Assembly (NCBI GenBank): GCA_016794665.1
Contig: JAEUHB010000387.1
Span: 1 to 36,059 of the forward strand
DNA: 36,059 bases
Direction of reading: 5' to 3'
Source: Opitutaceae bacterium
GTDB lineage: Bacteria; Verrucomicrobiota; Verrucomicrobiia; Opitutales; Opitutaceae
Under the pieces are notes generated by a model. It was not told the origin of the DNA. It ran no database searches and saw only the letters and a program-made list of their open reading frames with translations. The position numbers and the translations under genes were made by a program. Below are positions 25,101 to 31,981 of this stretch, piece after piece. The stretch's first letter is position 1; each line of letters starts with the position of its first letter.

Positions 25101-25289
25101 CCGCGTGCCGGCGGTGGAGTTGGTCGCGACGTAACCGCGATCCCTCGAGGTATCGACGCGAAAGGTCTCGAGGACGACAGGCTGGTCTGCGCTCGCCGCC
25201 GGCGCCGGCAGCGGCGCCGTCTGCGCAGGGATCGAGGATGTGATCAAGAGGAGGGAAACGATGCCGGGGACTGGGTGCCTGGTGTTCAT
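22170..25289 (-). CDS. TonB-dependent receptor, siderophore-receptor-like
   Basis: A 1039-residue outer-membrane receptor. Signal peptide about 1-23 (IVSLLLITSSIPAQ). After a short linker with VVLETFRVDTSRDRGY comes the plug: NVAIKDIPLPIEVITREF, ALQYSAGIVQ, SITIRGLNTRSFLRNGF and VDRLEVARGPQSLLYG. The remainder is a long beta-barrel ending in phenylalanine. The plug resembles FhuA/FecA-type receptors, and unlike the receptor at 12086 there is no carboxypeptidase-regulatory-like domain. Siderophore or other metal-chelate uptake is likely, though Verrucomicrobia use such receptors for many ligands. The frame is open to 25520, but ATG 25289 gives the signal peptide. The gene stands alone, with a leader containing a strong hairpin and divergent tsaB upstream. 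A regulated promoter is therefore probable, but no Fur box was recognised. Confidence 0.92.
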   Translation of the reverse strand: MNTRHPVPGIVSLLLITSSIPAQTAPLPAPAASADQPVVLETFRVDTSRDRGYVATNSTAGTRLNVAIKDIPLPIEVITREFIDDIGAMDIKEALQYSAGIVQDTVATANVFLFSPSGSGAAGSVSRDSVSITIRGLNTRSFLRNGFRQDAVTDVVNVDRLEVARGPQSLLYGVASLGGIVAITPKYPRATPKTDLRLGFGSNDFHRAELYRTGPIWKGKSDTRSLNYGLGVVYQNQSSRSDFDDRKRLLVTPAVEFRPFRDTNIFVDVEYGRFETKGTGFLDLNDTSAGNLRNRITGQLIAENLNEWGETRAVAKDIFGRDRHFRWGGGDTFAKDDHFSGTVEVTQKLLPGLTLVLGANYSDRFSKNRSINGGVTRATTASAAIAPTAPGAWTNVGSDPVSPGLTQWKTVGYNWGYGETHKYIRQARVDLAYEFTLFGQEQNLLVGRSDQTVRQSQLSTSQASSNTPGSPGQGFLPFTAPSHIRHGGEVARPFRDTVFTEWDTGHYAVYQGNWWKDRLKIIGGWRDERYLVRQYFTSFAKADTSQPDANLANWRLPATPDAASLVNAAGQAPIVNGYRFGAVPQRDYTLTGGISFSLNKDINLYVVSAGGIFPNTGQRDGAANPFNPEKTKSREAGAKFDLWKDQRGRARISATVSYFEIDRENAIYNFAFAPQPRSNNQPTLRAGFTSPANVTVSGAGPNAYSVANSPFTTFQTNRPVTYLLPATYVAAADLGHPRVAGAPQQGGFILVDYASLGTAANDPLRRAMDAAAADPSTNTALQTSAVGTGPAGLQANNAYINRNSDVAYDDRSKGAEAQLYLNFTDNLSTVITYTHLVQAVTGGFKIVDQPRSTEYDSWWRFMRLSTAEALALNLDESKTSAATTGAIGRRTSDVPRNAWAIWNNYKFTEGRLRGFEASLGVTFNGPRQGEQVIDNGLRDRSNDENRRYRPQIPLEYKLNAAIAYRGLILGRKWNLRLNVNNLLDQQKLMSTNTTTLFVDNATGSLVPSTSPLATRITVPNRAIRYFEPLSFRFSASTSF

Positions 25290-25347
25290 AGCTCTAAGGG
25301 GACCGAGCGCGAAAGAACCAACGTCCCGCTGCCCCGCAAGCGAAACA

Positions 25348-25376
25348 GGTCCAGGCGGCACTATCGCCCCTGGACC
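25348..25376 (-). promoter_or_regulatory. Strong hairpin in the leader of the TonB receptor gene
   Basis: GGTCCAGG and CCTGGACC form a perfect 8-base-pair outer stem. Inside it, GGC and GCC add three more pairs across a one-base bulge, closing a six-base loop. It lies about 60-90 bases before the receptor ATG, so it would be in the 5' untranslated RNA if transcription starts upstream. I could not match it to a known riboswitch class; a cobalamin-riboswitch box was looked for and not found. Confidence 0.45.
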
Positions 25377-25440
25377 CCAACCGAGCCTTGCTAACTCAGT
25401 GAATGCCGCGGCGTGAAAAATCGCCTGGAATGCCGAATCG

Positions 25441-25460
25441 CCCTTCGAACTTAAGAAGGG
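25441..25460. repeat. Inverted repeat in the divergent tsaB/TonB-receptor spacer
   Basis: CCCTTC and GAAGGG flank an 8-base AT-richer centre (GAACTTAA), the least GC-rich point of the spacer. The position between two divergent genes suits an operator or promoter region, but no known binding site was recognised. Confidence 0.35.
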
Positions 25461-25580
25461 GCCGTGCCCGCCCGGGGGGCTGACGGTGCGGCCGCTGCAT
25501 GCCAATCGCCCCCTAACCACAGGCTACTCCAGCCGCGATGAGGGCTTGCCGCGCCGCACGTCTGCGCGGATGAGGATGCG

Positions 25581-26213
25581 GTGCCAACCGTCCGCCATGC
25601 ACTCTCCGCCCACGCGCCGATTCTCGTGATCGACGCCGCGTCGTCCCGGGTTCAGGTCGGCGTGCTCACGGCCGGGCATCCGCCCCGCTGGACGGAATCA
25701 AGGGAGGAGGCCGGTGTCGCAATCTTTCAAAGCCTCGAGGCCCTGGCCTTTAATCCGAATGCCGCCGCGGCGTTCATATTTTGCGAAGGCCCCGGCTCGA
25801 TTCTTGGCATCCGGACTGCGGCGATGGCGCTGCGCACTTGGCAAGTCATGCAATCGCGCCCGATCTATGCCTACCTGAGCCTCAACCTCGTGGCCCAGGC
25901 GCTGCGCGATCCCCAGCTTGGCGTTATCGCCGACGCGCGTCGCGACACGTGGCACCATTTCCAGATCGGCCGGGGCCTGCGGCGCGTGGCCGCGGGCGAA
26001 CTCGCCGGCCGCCTTGCGATGCCGGAGGGATTCCGTCACTGGTCGCCGATCCCCGGGCAAACCATGATCACACCCTACTCCGTGCGTGAGCTCCTGGAAC
26101 AGACGGCGGACGCCGAGCTGTTGCGGACCACCGAGGCGCCTGACGCTTTCCTCCACGAGGAGCCGAGCTACGTGACTTGGACGCCTCAGATTCACCGGGC
26201 GCCGCCGCCGTGA
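25581..26213 (+). CDS. tsaB: tRNA threonylcarbamoyladenosine biosynthesis protein TsaB
   Basis: A 210-residue ASKHA-fold protein. The first strand reads ILVIDAASSRVQVGVL (about 14-29), where TsaB usually has a LAIDTS-type motif, and the second landmark CEGPGSILGIRTA (about 69-81) corresponds to the family GRGPGSFTGVR motif. The C-terminal half is short and less conserved, as is usual for TsaB compared with TsaD. TsaB scaffolds TsaD and TsaE in making t6A at position 37 of ANN-decoding tRNAs. The start is GTG 25581, with GAGGAT a few bases upstream, one of the few clear Shine-Dalgarno sequences in the window; the nearby ATGs are out of frame. It converges with the ceramidase-like gene nine bases downstream. 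Confidence 0.82.
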   Translation: MPTVRHALSAHAPILVIDAASSRVQVGVLTAGHPPRWTESREEAGVAIFQSLEALAFNPNAAAAFIFCEGPGSILGIRTAAMALRTWQVMQSRPIYAYLSLNLVAQALRDPQLGVIADARRDTWHHFQIGRGLRRVAAGELAGRLAMPEGFRHWSPIPGQTMITPYSVRELLEQTADAELLRTTEAPDAFLHEEPSYVTWTPQIHRAPPP

Positions 26214-26222
26214 ACTCGTAAA

Positions 26223-27602
26223 TTATTTTTTCGCCGGTTGAGCGTTGAACTCCGCGGGCACAAGCCCGCGAATCGAGCCGATCAACTTGTCCTCCGTGCC
26301 CACGGCGAGCCGCACCGGGAAGCCGTAGTAATCCATCGAGCCGTCGACCTCGTAGCCGCCCTCGGGGAACATCCGCGCGGACGGGATGTAGCTGGGCACA
26401 TCGTTGGCATACGCGTTCACCCAAAGCCGCGCGCCATCGAGCTCGCGTTTCAGACGCAACGAATACTCGGAGACCACCTCGCCGCCGAGAAATACCATCG
26501 CGAGGTCCGCGCCAAAGTTCCACGCCTGCACTGGCAGCGTCACCGCCGCGGGCAGGCCCTCGCCCGAGTCGAGCTTCCGCAGGTATTGCGTCGCCGCGTA
26601 GGAAGTCTGCACGCGCTGCTTGTTCGCCGTGCGCTCGGCCAGCTCCGCCCGCGTCACGACCCGGTCGAGCGGCAGATCGACCTTCAAGAACTTCGCGCCG
26701 GTCACGCCGCCGATTGGGCGGAGCTTCGAGGCCAGCAGGCGATCCACCTCGGCCGCGATTTTCTCGCCGTGCGCGGCCACGTGGGCGGCGCCGCGCGGCT
26801 GCGGGTTGGCATCCGCCCCGCAGCCGATAGTCACGAGCGCGATGGTGCCGGGATGGGCGGCCTCGATGCGCCGCGCGGCGTCGCCGGCCCAGTCGTGGTG
26901 CACGTAGTTGTCGGCGCCCTCCAGCGTGGTGCAGTGGCACGCATAACTCGCGAGCACGGCGCGCACGCCGCCGCGCGCATCACTCGCCCGCAGCACCGGC
27001 AGCGCGTGATCCGACGGGCCCGCCGGCACCGCGCCAAACGTCTTCCATTTCCCGTCGATGACGCTGCGCCGTTGCACGGCGAAATTCGCGCTTCCCTCCC
27101 CCCACGCGAGCCGCCCCGGCCGGCGGCCTTGGAGCGCCGCTTGCGCCACCTCGATCAGTTTTTGGGTGAACGTCGCGGTGTAGCGCGCGATGCGCACCGA
27201 TTCTTCCGGCGGCAAGTCGCGCGAGAACATGTAGGGAATCACGCCAGCCAGCGCCGGCCCCGTGTGCACGTGCGTGGTGCAAATCGCCACGCGCTCCGGC
27301 GCGATGCGGTGTGATGCGGCCAGCGCCCGCACGACCTGCGCGCGGATCGCGTCACTCACGCCGATAATTTCGGCGGCGATGATAATCACGGGTTGGTTGG
27401 CATCGGCACCGATGGCGAGGGCGCGGGCGGTGAGCGGCGTCACGACGCGCGTGGCCTCCGCAGGGCGGCCCTGATAACCGGAGAGCCGGATCGGCAGCTC
27501 CGGCGTGATGTCGATTTTGGCAGCCCCGACCAATACCGTTGGCTCGGCGGCGCGCAGCGCGAGCGTGACGGCGAGGCAGGCGATCAGCAGGGGTAGTTTC
27601 AT
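26223..27602 (-). CDS. Neutral/alkaline ceramidase-like exported hydrolase
   Basis: A 459-residue protein with a signal peptide (about 1-19, LLIACLAVTLALRAA). The N-terminal part has landmarks of the neutral/alkaline non-lysosomal ceramidase family: VGAAKIDITPELPIRLSGYQ, the zinc-site motif TTHVHTGPA (H111, H113), YACHCTTLEG and GCGADANPQPRG. Classical bacterial ceramidases are about 650-670 residues with a C-terminal immunoglobulin-like domain that is missing here. Short proteins of this type are common in Planctomycetes and Verrucomicrobia, and their substrates are mostly untested. Amide or ester hydrolysis outside the cytoplasm is the safest statement. It is 14 bases upstream of nothing on its own strand but converges with tsaB, whose stop is only nine bases away, and it follows opcA's end on the far side as a separate minus-strand unit. 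Confidence 0.85.
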   Translation of the reverse strand: MKLPLLIACLAVTLALRAAEPTVLVGAAKIDITPELPIRLSGYQGRPAEATRVVTPLTARALAIGADANQPVIIIAAEIIGVSDAIRAQVVRALAASHRIAPERVAICTTHVHTGPALAGVIPYMFSRDLPPEESVRIARYTATFTQKLIEVAQAALQGRRPGRLAWGEGSANFAVQRRSVIDGKWKTFGAVPAGPSDHALPVLRASDARGGVRAVLASYACHCTTLEGADNYVHHDWAGDAARRIEAAHPGTIALVTIGCGADANPQPRGAAHVAAHGEKIAAEVDRLLASKLRPIGGVTGAKFLKVDLPLDRVVTRAELAERTANKQRVQTSYAATQYLRKLDSGEGLPAAVTLPVQAWNFGADLAMVFLGGEVVSEYSLRLKRELDGARLWVNAYANDVPSYIPSARMFPEGGYEVDGSMDYYGFPVRLAVGTEDKLIGSIRGLVPAEFNAQPAKK

Positions 27603-27616
27603 GGGGCTGTTGCGAA

Positions 27617-28609
27617 CTAGAAAAACATCGCCTCGCTGAGGGTGTTTTCCGGCGGGAGCAGGCTCACCGCCGCGTCGAGTCGCGTGCGGCCGGCCCCGAG
27701 GCTCGCGTCAAACACCGCGCGGCCCGTCGCGAGGTCGCCGCTCCAGCGAAAGCTCCGCGGCGCGCCGCCATACGAAAATTGAACCGCGAGGCTCCCCGTT
27801 TCCCCCGCCAAAATCGGCCTCGCGTCGAGTTTCAACGCATCGGGGCGCGCGCCGCATGCCGTCAGCCGCCGGCGCAGCCAGGCAAGCAGCACGCGGCCCT
27901 CCGCGCCCACGGCGGCGGCATGCGACACCGTCACGCCCGTCAGCCCTTCGGCGAGGCTCGCCGGCGCATATGCGGAGAGAAACTGCCCGATGCTCTGCCG
28001 CACCGGCAGCAGCCGGCAGTAAACGAGATCGCGGGTGGCGGCGGGGTTGGGCCACGGGTAAGAGATCGCATCCGCCGGCGCGATGGCGCTGTCGATGAGG
28101 ACGCGCTTCGCGCGGCCGAGCAGGTAGCGGTAGTCCGCAAGCCTGCCGGTCGCCGAGAACCGGTGTGCCCAGTAGTAGAGCGGCAGGTCGGTCGAGAGAC
28201 AGATCGAGGCTTGGTTTTCGAGATACGGCCGCGCGCTGTGCGAATAGCTCAGCAGCACAAACTCGACGCAGCGCTTGTCCGCTTTCGATTTTCCGAGGAA
28301 GCACTCGCCGAAAATCTTGGCGCGCATCACGGGTTGCGGCACGTCGGCGTGCAGCGGACAGAGCACGACGACGCGGCTCGGCGTGCGGCGCGAAAAGTTC
28401 ACGACGATGTCAAACTGCCGCACAGCGTCGTCCGGGGTGGTGTTGAGCCCGAGGTGCAGGACAAAGTTCACCTGGGTGGCCTTCGCGTCGTCGGCGGCGG
28501 GCGCCGGGCGGCCGTCGGCGGCGTTGTCCGCCCACATCTGCGCGAGGCGCTTGGAGATCTCGCCGACCGGGACCTCCAGGCCGGGCAAGGCATCAAAGAT
28601 CGCGGGCAT
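27617..28609 (-). CDS. opcA: Glucose-6-phosphate dehydrogenase assembly protein OpcA
   Basis: A 330-residue cytoplasmic protein resembling OpcA: an N-terminal segment with VGEISKRLAQMW, a central strand set including SRVVVLCPL and the ICLSTDLPLYYWAHRF motif with conserved Asp-Leu-Pro, followed by RVLIDSA and a C-terminal beta-rich part. In cyanobacteria OpcA is an allosteric, redox-responsive activator of glucose-6-phosphate dehydrogenase, and it is also common in actinobacteria. It starts two bases after the zwf stop, a direct genomic pairing that supports the call. Whether redox control by cysteines applies here is unclear; Cys residues are present (for example FGECFLG and DKRCVEF), but their role is unknown. 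ATG 28609 is preferred over a longer frame that reads into zwf. Confidence 0.88.
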   Translation of the reverse strand: MPAIFDALPGLEVPVGEISKRLAQMWADNAADGRPAPAADDAKATQVNFVLHLGLNTTPDDAVRQFDIVVNFSRRTPSRVVVLCPLHADVPQPVMRAKIFGECFLGKSKADKRCVEFVLLSYSHSARPYLENQASICLSTDLPLYYWAHRFSATGRLADYRYLLGRAKRVLIDSAIAPADAISYPWPNPAATRDLVYCRLLPVRQSIGQFLSAYAPASLAEGLTGVTVSHAAAVGAEGRVLLAWLRRRLTACGARPDALKLDARPILAGETGSLAVQFSYGGAPRSFRWSGDLATGRAVFDASLGAGRTRLDAAVSLLPPENTLSEAMFF

Positions 28610-28611
28610 GA

Positions 28612-30153
28612 TCAGGGCTGCCGCCAGCAGTGGTTCTGCTTCGCGAGCAACGCGTCGGCACTGGGCGGTCCCCACGACCCGGCGGGATAGGCGTCCATGC
28701 CCGTGCGCCCCACGCTGCGCCAGTAGTCGAGCACGGGCGTGCAGAGTTTCCACGAGGCCTCGGCTTCGTCGCCGCGGATGAAGAGCGTGCCGTCCCCCAC
28801 CATCGCGTCGAGCACGAGGCGCTCGTAGGCCTCCGCGGTGTTGGAGCCAAAGGTCGTCGCGTAGCGGAAGCTCATCTTCACGGGCTGCGTGCGGGTCTCG
28901 AGGCCGGGGACCTTGGTGTTGAGGATCAGGCTCAGGCCCTCGTCGGGCTGGATTTGGAACGAGAGCGTGTTGGCCGCGAGGTCGAAGCGCGCGGTCTCGC
29001 CCGCGAAGAGCGTGCCCGGCGGACGGCGGAAATTGATCGCAATTTCGGAGACGCGGCGCGCCATGCGCTTGCCGGAGCGGAGGTAGAACGGCACGCCCTG
29101 CCAGCGCCAGTTGTTGATCGAGAGCCGCATTGCGGCGTAGGTCTCGGTGTTGGACTGCGCGGCGATGCCCTCCTCCTCGAGGTAGCCGATCGCGGGCTTG
29201 CCGGCCATCATGCCGGCGGCGTATTGCGCGCGCGCCACGTCGCCCGCCGGGCCGATGGTGAGGGGCTGGATGGCGTTGAGGACCTTCACCTTTTCGTCGC
29301 GGATCGCCTCGGCGTGCAGCGAGCCGGGCGGCTCCATCGCGGTGAGCGCGAGCAGCTGCATCGTGTGATTCTGGATCATGTCGCGCAGGCAGCCGCTCTG
29401 CTCGTAGTAGCCGCCGCGCGTGCCCACGCCGACCTCCTCGGCCACGGTGATCTGCACACTGTCGATGAAGTTCCGGTTCCACAGCGGCTCGAAGATCGCG
29501 TTGGCGAAGCGCTGCACGAGCAGGTCCTGCACGGTCTCCTTCCCGAGGTAATGATCGATGCGGTAGACTTGGTTCTCCTCGAAGACGGAGCGGATCGTGG
29601 TGTTGAGTTCGCGGGCGGACGCGAGGTCCTTGCCGAAGGGCTTCTCGATGATCACGCGCGAGTGCTGCGGCGTGCCGAGATGCCGGCCGGCGAGGCCGCT
29701 TGCTCCCAGGTTGAGCAAGATCGGCGCGAAGACGGACGGCGGCGTCGAGATGTAGAACAGCCGCTGCACATCGCGCCCGAGTTTCTTCTCAATCGCGTCG
29801 ATGTGCGCGGCGAGGCGATCGAAGGCGGCCTTCTCGTCGTAGCCGCCGGCGAGGTAGCTCGTGTGCGCGGCGATGCGGTCCCAGACGCCGGTGTCGAGCT
29901 CGCGCCGGGAAAATTCCTTGATCGCGTCGGCGGCGAGTGCGCGGAACTCGTCGTCGGGGATCGGCTTGCGGCCGTAGCCGACGAGGTAGAAATCCGCCGG
30001 CAGCAAGCCGTCGTGGCCGAGGTTGTAGACCGCGGGGATGAGCTTGCGCGCCGTGAGATCGCCGGAGGCGCCGAAGATCACGACCACGGTCGGCGGGGCG
30101 CCGCGGTGCTTGCTGAGTCCGTGCAGGAAAGGATGACGCGGTGAGTCGGACAT
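28612..30153 (-). CDS. zwf: Glucose-6-phosphate 1-dehydrogenase
   Basis: A 513-residue enzyme of normal length that oxidises glucose-6-phosphate to 6-phosphogluconolactone, feeding NADPH and the pentose phosphate or Entner-Doudoroff pathways. The nucleotide motif is FGASGDLTARKL (27-38), EKPFGKDL lies at 170-177 and the substrate-binding signature RIDHYLGKE at 198-206. The C-terminal domain ends with a normal SWGP-type segment. No signal peptide, so cytoplasmic. It is first in a two-gene unit with opcA. The start ATG 30153 is preceded by a GC-rich leader without a Shine-Dalgarno sequence, about 75 bases from the end of the purine nucleoside permease-like gene, so the two could be cotranscribed. 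Confidence 0.97.
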   Translation of the reverse strand: MSDSPRHPFLHGLSKHRGAPPTVVVIFGASGDLTARKLIPAVYNLGHDGLLPADFYLVGYGRKPIPDDEFRALAADAIKEFSRRELDTGVWDRIAAHTSYLAGGYDEKAAFDRLAAHIDAIEKKLGRDVQRLFYISTPPSVFAPILLNLGASGLAGRHLGTPQHSRVIIEKPFGKDLASARELNTTIRSVFEENQVYRIDHYLGKETVQDLLVQRFANAIFEPLWNRNFIDSVQITVAEEVGVGTRGGYYEQSGCLRDMIQNHTMQLLALTAMEPPGSLHAEAIRDEKVKVLNAIQPLTIGPAGDVARAQYAAGMMAGKPAIGYLEEEGIAAQSNTETYAAMRLSINNWRWQGVPFYLRSGKRMARRVSEIAINFRRPPGTLFAGETARFDLAANTLSFQIQPDEGLSLILNTKVPGLETRTQPVKMSFRYATTFGSNTAEAYERLVLDAMVGDGTLFIRGDEAEASWKLCTPVLDYWRSVGRTGMDAYPAGSWGPPSADALLAKQNHCWRQP

Positions 30154-30228
30154 GGCGGCGCCGAGTGTTCGGACTCCGCGCGAGACGGCGCAAGGGAAAT
30201 GCTGGCGATGACGCGCGGGCGCCGGGCC

Positions 30229-31281
30229 CTAGCGTTGCGGCACGGCCATCTCGTAGCGCGCCCAGTTCTTGATCAACTCGTGGACGACGCGGCTGCCGAC
30301 CTTGTGCGCGGCCTCGAGGGACGGGAGGTAAGCGGAATAGCCGGGCCCGAGTTTCTCGCCGCTCAGGCTCTCGGCGGCATCGCCGCCGGGCCACTGCATG
30401 TCAAAGTTGCTCGCGGTGCGCAGCACGAGCACGCGATCCACGTCGGCGCGCCCGGCGCGCGCGAGCCACGTGAGGGATTGCAACGTGCCCGTGTCCTCCA
30501 TCGCGGTGGTGACGTAGTTGCCCGTGCCGTCGCTGTAATACTTCACCCAGTCGTTGGCCCAGCGGTTCAGGATCGCGCCGTGCCAGTAGGTCATCGCGCT
30601 GAGCGTGTCGCCCTTCATCACGAGCGGGGGGCGCTGCGCGGCGGGAAAGCCGGTGTAGAGCGCGCGGCGCTTCTGCATCTCCGGGGTGTCGCCGAGCGAC
30701 GTGTCCTTGGTGAGCTGGTAGGCCCACTCGACAAACTTGCCGTTGAGCCGGTAGGCCTCGCCTTCGCTGCGGTCGACCGGGAGCTCGTAGGGTTTCTTTT
30801 TGCGCAACGGAATGTAGCCGGTCGGCCAGTCCGCGGGCTTCTCCCGCGCATCGATCTCGTGGCTCAGGTCGCCGTCGACGACCCACTCGGCCCACACGGC
30901 GGCGCCGAGCGGCCCGTCGTGCGGATCGATGCCGGCGATACCCGCGACGAGCCAGTAGCTCTTGGAAAGGTCGAAGCGCGGATCGAGGCCGAGGGCCATG
31001 ATTGTGGCGGCGCTGCGCGCGGTGCCGACGCCCGTCACCACCCCGAGCACGGAGCCGACGGCATTGGCGCGCAGACTGCGGTAACCCTGAGGAAACGGGA
31101 GGACACGCGTGAGCTTCTCCCGCTCGACCCAGAATTGAAATTCGCCCGGCCGATCGCCGGTGTCTTCGCCCGCCTCGAACATCGCGACGACGACGACCTT
31201 GGGCCGCAGCACTTCGGCCGCCGCCCCCGGCGACAGCAGGCAAAGCGAGAACAAAGGCAGCAGGAAGAGGCGGAAGCGCAT
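30229..31281 (-). CDS. Purine nucleoside permease-like exported protein (NUP family)
   Basis: A 350-residue protein with a signal peptide (about 1-22, LFLLPLFSLCLLSPGAAA). The body has segments typical of the purine nucleoside permease (NUP) family: VVVVAMFEAGEDTGDRPGEFQFW, VTGVGTARSAATIMALG, YWLVAGIAGIDP, AMEDTGTLQSL and LRTASNFDMQWPG. The family is named after a Candida nucleoside transporter, but the fold is related to nucleoside phosphorylases and there are no transmembrane helices besides the leader. Periplasmic nucleoside binding or cleavage is therefore more likely than true permease activity. It is divergent from the cyclophilin gene, with an 80-base spacer that should contain both promoters. 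Confidence 0.87.
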   Translation of the reverse strand: MRFRLFLLPLFSLCLLSPGAAAEVLRPKVVVVAMFEAGEDTGDRPGEFQFWVEREKLTRVLPFPQGYRSLRANAVGSVLGVVTGVGTARSAATIMALGLDPRFDLSKSYWLVAGIAGIDPHDGPLGAAVWAEWVVDGDLSHEIDAREKPADWPTGYIPLRKKKPYELPVDRSEGEAYRLNGKFVEWAYQLTKDTSLGDTPEMQKRRALYTGFPAAQRPPLVMKGDTLSAMTYWHGAILNRWANDWVKYYSDGTGNYVTTAMEDTGTLQSLTWLARAGRADVDRVLVLRTASNFDMQWPGGDAAESLSGEKLGPGYSAYLPSLEAAHKVGSRVVHELIKNWARYEMAVPQR

Positions 31282-31361
31282 GGGACGTTGTCAGCAGTTG
31301 CCGGGCCGGGTGCAAATCGGTTCTTGCGGCGGCGAGGCCTGCGCGTTGGCTCTGCCCCTCC

Positions 31362-31883
31362 ATGAGCAAAACCGCACCCGCCACCGAACACGCCGTCATC
31401 AAGACCTCCTACGGAGAAATGACCCTCGCCTTCTGGCCCGAGGTCGCGCCGAAGACCGTCGAGAACTTCAAGAAGCTGGCGCGCGAGGGCTTCTACAATG
31501 GCACGGCGTTTCACCGCATCATCAAGGGTTTCATGATCCAGGGCGGCTGCCCCAACACCAAGGAAGGCGCCCGCGGGATCCCCGGCACCGGCGATCCGGG
31601 CTACAAGGTGAAGGCGGAGTTCAACGCCAAGCCCCACGTCAAGGGCGTCATCTCCATGGCGCGCTCCTCGCATCCCGACAGCGCGGGCTGCCAGTTTTTC
31701 ATCGTGCACGGCGACGCGCGCTTCCTCGACAACCAATACACCGCGTTCGGCGCGCTGGTGAAGGGCGAGGACGTGCTGGAGAAGCTCGCGAGCGTCCCGA
31801 CCAAGTCCGGCGGCGGCGGCGAAAAGAGCACGCCCGTCGAGCGCGTCGCGGTCGAGAGCATCACGATTGTGGCGGCGGCTTGA
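31362..31883 (+). CDS. Peptidyl-prolyl cis-trans isomerase, cyclophilin type
   Basis: A 173-residue cyclophilin speeding proline isomerisation during protein folding. The active-site signature FHRIIKGFMIQGG (about 50-62) contains the catalytic Phe-His-Arg. Later landmarks are GVISMARSSHPDSAGCQFFI and LDNQYTAFGALVKG. There is no signal peptide, so it is most likely cytoplasmic (PpiB-like). The leader GGCTCTGCCCCTCC before the ATG is pyrimidine-rich, without a Shine-Dalgarno sequence. A REP-like double hairpin begins seven bases after its stop and may serve as terminator for this gene and the convergent metallopeptidase gene. Confidence 0.95.
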   Translation: MSKTAPATEHAVIKTSYGEMTLAFWPEVAPKTVENFKKLAREGFYNGTAFHRIIKGFMIQGGCPNTKEGARGIPGTGDPGYKVKAEFNAKPHVKGVISMARSSHPDSAGCQFFIVHGDARFLDNQYTAFGALVKGEDVLEKLASVPTKSGGGGEKSTPVERVAVESITIVAAA

Positions 31884-31889
31884 GCCTCC

Positions 31890-31967
31890 GGTAGCCCGCC
31901 TCGTGAGAGGCGGGACGGTCTCACATCGCAATTCCCGCCGGCCCCTGCTCTCACGAGCAGGGCTACC
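31890..31967. repeat. REP-like element A: two inverted GTAG-foot hairpins
   Basis: Two 24-base units face each other. Unit 1 (31891-31914) is GTAG, then CCCGCCTC-GTGA-GAGGCGGG, a perfect 8-base-pair stem with a 4-base loop. Unit 2 (31943-31966), read on the minus strand, is GTAG, then CCCTGCTC-GTGA-GAGCAGGG. A foot tetranucleotide GTAG followed by a hairpin, in inverted pairs, is the hallmark of repetitive extragenic palindromes mobilised by RAYT (TnpA-REP) transposases. The element fills the spacer between two convergent genes. No RAYT gene is in the window. Confidence 0.8.
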
Positions 31968-31981
31968 AACCGGGTGCGTGC

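Noticed and set aside
25321..25480. Possible cobalamin riboswitch ahead of the TonB receptor
   Set aside because: The characteristic B12 box and overall layout were not found; only a simple hairpin can be claimed.
28630..30144. Plus-strand frame of about 504 codons opposite zwf
   Set aside because: It mirrors zwf exactly, has no recognisable domain and is rich in Arg, Gly, Val and Ala; it is a compositional shadow.
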